From Bostrychus sinensis (Eukaryota; Chordata; Actinopteri; Gobiiformes; Eleotridae): a stretch of DNA of 64,000 nt. Location: NCBI GenBank assembly GCA_020698575.1, contig CM036243.1:30825403-30889402 (forward strand). The letters are read 5' to 3'. Shown piece by piece: positions 57,135 through 64,000 of this stretch (position 1 is its first letter; the number at the start of each line of letters is the position of its first letter). The notes under the pieces were generated by a model. That model worked only from the letters and a program-made list of their open reading frames with translations, was not told where the DNA came from and did no database searches. Made by a program: the position numbers and the translations under genes.

Positions 57135-58167
57135 GTGAGATGTCTTCTTTGTTCTACATCCGCTCTACTGTACGATTACTTTTATTTTACATGACAGATG
57201 ACAACTCAATTTCATTTCCTCTGCATCTGATGCCACTGTAGCTTTGACAGATCATTTAACAGGCAGTGTTATATCAAATATGTAGTTCTAAAGTTGGATT
57301 ATGAAGTGTTTTCATCAGTTCATTGTCAATATTATGTTGCGTTTATCATTGTAGATGAGCAGAGAGGAAGACGATGATAGTCCATCAGGTGAGTGTGACT
57401 AATATTTCGTTTTTTATTTTCCTAGTATTTTATAAACATTTAGCTTTCAAAGTTTAATGTCAAAACACAGTTAGCAAATTCTCACAAATATACTGTATAT
57501 GCGTGTATAGTCCTACATCGATGAAATTTAATGTGGCAAAAAGACTTCTAAGAGTTTTATCACAACATACTTTTTAATGCTACTTGAGTATTAATATTTT
57601 GAAGTAACAATACTCTACTTGACTCTACCCAGGTCTGTACGTTACCTATGTATTGATTTTAATAGCTTTATGTTGTGAAAAAGATTTGGAAATTAGTGTT
57701 TCTTGTGCCTTTCCTGGCTATTTTCTAAAGATACAAATTTTTAATGTTTACTGTTTGGAAATATCTGACTTATTTACTTATTGCATTACATCCAAACTAA
57801 AACATCAATCAAAGTTACATCTAAATAGTTATTATTAACATTATTTTGAAGTACCATCTTACTTAGTAAAATTTTGGGGCAGCATTAGCATTAGCTGGTA
57901 AGGACGTTCGCCCACTAACCCAAAAGTTGGCTATAAGTTGAATGAGTAGAGAGAAAAATAAACATAAAAACATCTACCTGCATTGTATACTGTTGTTGTG
58001 TCCTTGGGCAAGACACTTCACCCACCTTGCCTGTATGAATGTGTCAGTGTGACTGTGTTTGGCCGTGGTAGCAGAGGCCATAGCTGCAGATTGGCAGCCA
58101 CACTTCCCTCAGTCTGCCCCAGGACGGCTGAATTGAGTGTCTATAGAGAAGCGATGTATAAGACTAA

Positions 58168-58215
<48 letters not shown>

Positions 58216-61200
58216 TTTACATTTATTTTGAGCATGCACATTTGACAATATAAGTATGTACATATGAAAACAATAGAAAAATCAAAAATATTAAACTGAT
58301 CATAATTAACCAAGTGTTTTTGTGGGACTATATTAATAAGCCAGTGGTTACTGTAATGCATTGTAAAATACCACCCACCTTGGTTTTCATTTTATAATTA
58401 CATTATTATTAAGACAATTTTATTTTTAAGGGACGTGCTAAATGTAGTTTAATTATTGAATTCTAGTGAGATTTCAGTCAGGAGATACGCAAAAGGGCAG
58501 CTGGGTCCTAATGAGAAAGTGTGCCCAGACCTGAATGGCGCGGTCTTGTATTACAGGTGAGTAACAACTGTAAATTCCCTTTTTGTATTCATTATTTGGT
58601 ACAGTGGAGACGTCCTACGTATGAATGGCAGGGTCATAGCTGTGTCTCTTGTATTACAGAATATACGGAAATTCAAAGAAGAAATATAAACTCTCTCAAG
58701 TCTCTTTATCTGACCATAAATGCTACATATTACTTGCTAAAAAAACAGTGGAAAGAAGTGCAACCTTATTAAATCCCATCCCTTCTAAATAGGCAGAACT
58801 TATCTTAAAACAAAGCTTCCTGGTTTCATCATATACAGTAATACAGATAATACAACACACCATACAATACCATACCTTTCCAACTTGATATTGTACAATA
58901 AATTATAATACTATTGGCCTTTTATGCCATGAGATACTGTTCTAATAATTGATTAATATACTGGTGTTTAAAATGTTATAATAGCCATACCATATGCATT
59001 TATATTAGTTAGCACCCTGCCCTGACTGTGTGAATTAACGCTCTTCTTCAGCCCTGCAGCATTATTACGTCCCACGTCTGGATGTAGGAAATCGTCCTGA
59101 ATAAAGATAATAAAAATGATCTAATAGCTGCGTCCTTGTGTTCCTCAGCGGAGCACGGCTCCCACAGCGCCGCCTTCTTCGCTCTGAGGAGCTGTCACCA
59201 GATTCTGGGAGGAGACAGCGGCGAGTTCTTCTCCCCGGACTACCTCTGCTCCAACCCGCCTCTGTGGTGCAACTGGACCATCCGGGTGCATCCTGGGAAA
59301 CGTATTCACCTTCAGCTCAACGACCTGGGCCCCGACGACGCCTGCCACCGGCGACGGGACCAGATCCACGTCGACGAACTCGAGGGGCAGGGGTCATCGA
59401 AGCACAGCGTCCTGCAGAAGTGTTGGAGAGAGGCCGCTTACACGTCCATCTCCAACACCGTGCATGTGGTGCTGCTGATAGAGGGGTCTCCCACGCCCAC
59501 CTACAGGGGCTTTCATGGGCAGTACCAGGCTTTTGGACCACCCCAGGTCTATAATCCACAAGACATGGATTATTCACCCAATGAGGCTTTAGCAGTGACT
59601 TCTGAACCTTTCTACGATTATTATGAAGAAAGTGATACAAACTCAGAAACAGAAGAGGAAACAAATGAAGATGAGGTGAGTGGAGAGTTCTGTAAATGTC
59701 CCAAACTGCAGAAGAAGAGGCTGCGCTGACCTGTCTTACACGGCATTCTAACTAAACTCCAATAACCCCAACACTGCAGTTATAGCAATCATATTAGATT
59801 GTATTGGTCATATTCAGTGGTGGAAAAAGTACAAAAAGTATAAAAGTACTTAAAAAAAAGTATTTCGCACAGACTCGACAACTCAATGTGTTAAATGTGA
59901 GTGATTTTTCTGAAAATTTGTTATGAAATGAAGAAGGTGAAGGTTGGTGAGGTCTTCTGTCTTTAGTATTTTTTGATGTTTTTTGATGTTTCTACTTTAC
60001 TGCATCTTTTATATTTAAGTACTGTGTCTACAATGAGTGCATGACAGAAACCCATGATTTTAAACCAAAACTCAAAATACTTTGTACTTCAACTCATAAA
60101 TGTAGTGGAGTAAAAAGTACAGATACTTGCTCTAAAATGTAGTGAAGTAAAAGGAAAAGTACTCCTTGTAAAATTTACTCAAGTAAAGTACAGATACATA
60201 AAAATTGTAGTTAAGCAAAGTAACTAAGTACTTTTACCACATTGCTTCCTTTGATCACACTGAGGTCCACAACAGGTCTCAGTTTGCATTTTTACTGTTC
60301 AATAGCCATGGCCAGTGGCATAATTGTGGGGCAAGAAATTAAAAGCAGAGGTCGGTGAAGTACTCAAAAAAAAAAAAAAAAACAACAAAGCAAAACAAAA
60401 CTAAATTATTACCTGAGTAAAAATACAATGAATTCAGATTAATTTAATAATGACCACACAGCAAAGTTGGTGGAATTTGTTTTCGGTACAGCATGACATG
60501 TTCACATCTTCTGTGTCAGAACAGCAAAACAAACAACAGCAGCATAATAAACATGAACCCAAACAATACAAAGTGACAGGTAAATACAGATTGTCCTTCA
60601 GTTCATGGCTTGGTTTTGTGTCCGTGTGGCTGTTGGGAAAGACATATTTGTGAATGTGACTGATTTGTTTTGTCTGGAGCTGTAGGATCTTGCACAGAGC
60701 CTGAGTGTGAGCAGGTGATGAGCAGGATGTGTGGGGTCAGAGCAGATTTTTATAGCTCGTTGTGTGATGCGTCTGTGATACAGTGGGTCTGTGGATGGGA
60801 GGGGATGGCCTGTGATTTTGGATGATTTGTCTATTTTACATAGTGGTTTTCTGCATGGATTTCCATACCAGAATATTATTTTCATTGGCTTTTTTGTGTT
60901 TTTCAATGGAAATAATCTTACTCCTTCAGAGTCAAACTCATGACCTTCTGATTAAGGAATGCATGCTATCCACTTCGCCACAAAGATCAAAGAATACTTG
61001 AGTTAAAGTATTTTTTTGTCTCAAATTTTATTGTATCTTAAAATGTAAAAAGTTCTCAGAAAGTACTTTTTCTGTGAGTACATTTTTACTTCAGTTACTT
61101 AATACCTCTGGTTAATAGAGATGTTGAGGTTTGTGTCTGAGTAGACTGAGGAATGTAGGAGGAACATTTTAAGATTAAAAGTTTTTTCTTTATTTATTTG

Positions 61201-64000
61201 CACTTTATTTGAAGGGGCTATATTATGCAAAATCGACTTTTTTTTTTTTTTTTTAGCTTTCTACATTCTACCAATGTTGTTCCCTAATCAAAAACAGTTA
61301 TATTTTGTTTCATTCACACCTGTTTGAGTAATCCTCTATTCTTTTACATTGAGTTTGTGAGAGGCCAAAATGACTCGTTTCACTGGTGTCTGCCTTTTCC
61401 ACCTGACCCCCCCCCCCTCATGGTCCTGTCCCATTCAGGGAGCACTGCTTAACGGAAACTAAACTATTTATCCATTTATGTAAATATCTGTATGCTTTTG
61501 TTTCAGGCAGGCGAAACTCTCAACTTAGAAATCCCAGTCCGCTCCACAGAGAGGTCGACCGAGGAACCAGAGGAACCCGAGGAACCAGAGGAACCCGAGG
61601 AACCTGAGGAACCTGAGGAGCCAGAGGAACCCGAGGAGCCAGAGGAACCCGAGGAGCCAGAGGAACCCGAGGAGCCAGAGGAACCCAAACCCAAACCCAG
61701 CCCGAGAGTTTTCACTGCCATACGAAGAAACGTGGATGAGACTGAAGCTGCAGAAATGGAGACAATGCACCAATCAGAGGAGGAGATATTCAGCCAATCA
61801 AAGGACAAGGGGCGGGGCCAATCAGAATACAGGACACTAGAGCCTTTAGAGGATGAAGCCTGGACAGAAGAGGCTGAGACTTCAAAACAAAACCCACCTG
61901 TACCTAAAGAAAAGATTAAAAAAGACATCACACAGCCACAGTTTGACACCAGAGCAGACACTCGAGGTTTGGAGAAGTAACAACTCTGGATTTAGCACTT
62001 CTGTATTTTGATGTTGTTTTAATCAACTAGTACTCCCAATCTGTACTACGGAAAAGTACTGCTACTTCAAAATAATATTAATCAAGTAGAAGTAAAATTA
62101 TCCAACAAAATAGTTACTCTGCTACTACCACTACTAGCAATACTTCTATTCTACTACCACTGCTACTACAAATAAGCCTACTTCTACTGCTTTTTATACT
62201 ACTGCTTCTACCAGTACTTGTACCACACGAATACTACTATGGCAACCACTCCTAATAGGCCTACTTTTACTGCTTCTAATACTACTGCTATTATTACTAG
62301 CACTACTTCTCTACTGCTACTACTATTACTAATAGGCCTACTTCCACTACTATTAATACTACTGCTACTACTATGACTACATCTACTACTACTGCTGCTA
62401 CTACTAATAGGCCCTATTCTACTGCTTCTATACCGCTACTACTATTACTAGAAGTACTTCTATACTGCTATTACTGCTACTAATAGGCCTAAATCCACTG
62501 CTATTAATACTACCGCTACTACCATGACTAGTACTACTGCTAGACTACTACTAATAATAATAGGGCTACTTCTACTGCTTCTAATACTACCTCCATTACC
62601 ATAACTAGTACTACTGCTAGACTACTACTACTACTACTGCTAATAGGCCTTGTTTTACTGCTTCTAATACTACTACAACTATGACTACTACTGTTATGAC
62701 GACAACCCATTTTAAGTACATTTTAAAAAATGTACTCACATACTGTGTATTTGTTACTTTCCAGCTCTGTGTTTGATATATATTTGCTATAGACCAGGGT
62801 AGAGTCATGAAAGCCAACATAAATCATTGCAATCCTATATTTAACACAGCTAAGAGTGAAACCAACATTAAAACAATGAAAAAGTGGAATATTCGAGTGT
62901 TTTATAAACTTACCCTCTTCTTTTCTCTTGTAGCCCATGTTAAATACCACAATCAGAGTCCACATCATCCTGGAGGTGAGTATGTTTTCACCAAATATGT
63001 CTCAAAATGTGTCCCCTTAATGTAAAGTTAACCTGGTTTCTCATAACCAGGATACTGAAATCAGGATACTGCATTTACATGCACAAACACAAACCCAGGA
63101 TACTTAAAACACCCAATAATAACCGGGATACTCAAGTGCATGTAAACGCACTCTTTGTGATGTCTAGACCCATGGTTCTCAACTGGTCTGGCTTTGTGAC
63201 CCGCCGTCACCCTAAAAGGACAAGCCGTGACCCAAATAAAAGAGATGTATTTCAACAGATCAAATGTATTGAACTTAAGACAAAATAATATCAAAATATT
63301 ACAGTACGCCAACACAAACAAACACATTTAACAAGCAAGTGGTAATACTAGCGAGAGAACTATTCCCTTCTACATTCTGTTAGATGCAGTTTAATTTAAG
63401 ACTAAAATACATTAAGTAAAAAAGTGCAATTCAAAAGGATTCAAGTCTACAAAATGTACTTTTCTTCTACATTTTCAGTGGTAAATACTGAAAGACTTTG
63501 TGCTTTGAGGAAAATCTAGCAGCGCTCCCTTCAACCTTAGGTGTAACAGTAATATAACATTTGTATTAATCTGTTTTTTTGTTGTTGTTGTTTTGGCAAA
63601 GGCCCGCAACCCCACTTAAAACAGTTCCACCACCAACCTTTGGGTCCCAACCCCCCAGTTGAGAATCACTGGTCTAGACGACTGGGTCAGAGCATCCTCC
63701 AAAACTGCAGCGCTTCAGGATCTGTCAAAAGCGGTCCAAGGAAGGAACTGGACATATGAGAAGCAGAGGCTGGGCTTTTTGATCCAGTCCAAGTTAATGC
63801 TAGTTCTGATTGAAAGGTGTCAGAATATCATCACAGTTTAATGCGTATGAGGCTGCATATTAGGCAGGTGGTCATAATGTTATGCCTGATTGATGTTTTG
63901 ATGTCGTTTTTCCTGCCTGTCCTGTGTCAGATCTACTGCTGGAGGTGTCTGTGGAGGTGAACGTGTCTCGGGACTCAGAGACGCCCTGGAACGACGTGGC
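57036..64000 (+). CDS. Secreted CUB-domain protein with Glu-Glu-Pro repeat (partial, unnamed)
   Basis: Six exons are placed: 57036-57134, 57355-57388, 59149-59675, 61507-about 61966, 62934-62975, and 63931 to the edge. Exon 1 has a basic start (PPKKRRKR) and a hydrophobic segment FESLIFLLMFGLKLCDA, a likely signal peptide; in-frame ATGs at 57036, 57042, 57045 and 57051 leave the exact start open. Exon 3 holds a CUB-like domain with Cys60, Cys78, Cys85, FFSPDYLC, the sequon NWT, HLQLNDLGPDD and the ending YRGFHGQYQAFG. Next come acidic sequence and the EEP repeat of exon 4 with a Lys/Pro tail. The last exon reads DLLLEVSVEVNVSRDSETPW. I do not recognise the orthologue. Exon 4's 3' border is uncertain: GTTTGG at 61967 fits phase, while GTAACA at 61977 does not. 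Confidence 0.72.
57355..57388 (+). CDS. CUB gene exon 2 (34 nt)
   Basis: It encodes MSREEDDDSPS plus one base. The acceptor is ATCATTGTAG and the donor is GTGAGT. The phase fits exon 3. Confidence 0.65.
57870..58210 (+). repeat. Interspersed repeat with CCTTGGGCAAGACAC, ATT tail
   Basis: TGTGTCCTTGGGCAAGACACTT and GTATGAATGTGTCAGTGTG are typical of a widespread fish repeat. It ends in (ATT)n at 58167-58210. It lies in CUB gene intron 2. Confidence 0.7.
59149..59675 (+). CDS. CUB gene exon 3 (CUB domain)
   Basis: The acceptor is GTGTTCCTCAG and the donor is GTGAGT at 59676. It completes an Ala codon, then encodes 175 residues from EHGSHSAAFF to EETNEDE. It is markedly GC-richer than the surrounding introns. 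Confidence 0.85.
59815..60244. mobile_element. hAT-like MITE of the CAGTGGTGGAAAAAGTAC type
   Basis: It runs from CAGTGGTGGAAAAAGTACAA to AAGTACTTTTACCACATTG, with AAGTAAAAGGAAAAGTACTCC inside. The flanks show no clean 8-bp duplication. Confidence 0.6.
60346..61110. mobile_element. hAT-like element with CAGAGGTnGG ends
   Basis: The ends are CAGAGGTCGGTGAAGTACTC and AGTTACTTAATACCTCTG. The 8-bp flanks ATTAAAAG and GTTAATAG agree at six positions. It is non-coding and lies in the CUB gene intron 3. Confidence 0.6.
61212..61440 (+). repeat. 'CCTATTATGC' family repeat, partial copy
   Basis: GGGGCTATATTATGCAAAATCGAC is followed by CACACCTGTTTGAGTAATCC. It is truncated about 70 bp before exon 4 of the CUB gene. 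Confidence 0.7.
61507..61966 (+). CDS. CUB gene exon 4 (EEP repeat)
   Basis: The acceptor TTTGTTTCAG ends at 61506. After GETLNLEIPV come about 14 EEP/EP units (61561-61690), a KPKPKPSPR segment, and an acidic region. The frame stays open to a stop at 61980. The border at 61966 is chosen by phase with exon 5. Confidence 0.65.
62101..62700. repeat. 75-84-bp minisatellite built from ACT triplets
   Basis: About seven units each open AATAGGCCTACTTCTACTGC and continue with TACTACTGCTACTAC-type triplets. Unit starts are near 62168, 62252, 62333, 62407, 62482, 62557 and 62640. It is intronic in the CUB gene. Confidence 0.85.
62934..62975 (+). CDS. CUB gene exon 5 (42 nt)
   Basis: The acceptor is TTTCTCTTGTAG and the donor is GTGAGT. 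In phase 1 it reads HVKYHNQSPHHPG and leaves phase 1. Phase 0 is also open (PMLNTTIRVHIILE), but then exon 6 would meet a stop. Confidence 0.5.
63170..63671. mobile_element. hAT-like MITE with perfect 8-bp target duplication
   Basis: GTCTAGAC lies at 63162-63169 and 63672-63679. The ends are CCATGGTTCTCAACTGG and CCAGTTGAGAATCACTG. It is non-coding and lies in the last visible CUB gene intron. Confidence 0.88.
63931..64000 (+). CDS. CUB gene exon 6 (runs off the window)
   Basis: The acceptor CCTGTGTCAG ends at 63930. In phase 1 it reads DLLLEVSVEVNVSRDSETPW and on to the edge. Confidence 0.55.

Noticed and set aside
61967..61980. Stop codon at 61978 as the end of the CUB gene
   Set aside because: Further in-phase exons with good acceptors follow at 62934 and 63931, so exon 4 more likely splices before this stop, though a short isoform ending here is possible.

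Overview
The window is vertebrate nuclear DNA, and everything recognisable points to a teleost fish. Genes are split by long introns with GT/AG borders. The proteins match vertebrate families, and the gaps are filled with fish-type repeats: Tc1-like and hAT-like DNA elements, MITEs, tRNA-derived SINEs, non-LTR retrotransposon debris, long trinucleotide tracts and minisatellites.

Layout. (1) 1-6.1 kb: the 5' half of pus10 (tRNA pseudouridine synthase) on the minus strand, eight coding exons including a 35-nt microexon. The catalytic half lies beyond the left edge. (2) 6.1-17.8 kb: no intact gene; SINE, LINE and trinucleotide repeats, a 126-unit 14-bp minisatellite with a higher-order structure, and two deleted LINE copies, one split by a hAT-like element. 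(3) 18.5-21.3 kb, plus strand: a compact three-coding-exon gene for a predicted secreted 296-aa protein carrying an HAE ... PCxxxC signature like that of zinc-dependent (AID/APOBEC-type) deaminases. Two same-orientation copies of one repeat flank it. (4) 21.9-26.7 kb, plus strand: complete commd1 (three exons, 199 aa) with a compact promoter. (5) 26.7-49 kb: repeats; a probable non-coding first exon of b3gnt2 near 34.0 kb; a 1.1-kb GC-rich minisatellite; and a large AGT/AGC tract split by a hAT-like element that itself carries another. (6) 49.0-52.5 kb, plus strand: b3gnt2, 401 aa, with its coding sequence interrupted by a 2.2-kb intron. (7) 57.0 kb to the right edge, plus strand: the 5' part of a secreted CUB-domain gene with a Glu-Glu-Pro repeat, not identified.

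The order PUS10 - COMMD1 - B3GNT2 agrees with the human 2p15-p16 region, from general knowledge, which supports conserved synteny. The genes have unrelated roles: RNA modification, endosomal trafficking, glycan extension and secreted proteins. Nothing suggests they work as one pathway. The most unusual gene is the secreted deaminase-like one. The most unusual non-coding structures are the hierarchical 14-bp minisatellite, a nested transposon with an 11-bp target duplication, and hAT-like elements that carry internal 12-bp tandem repeats.
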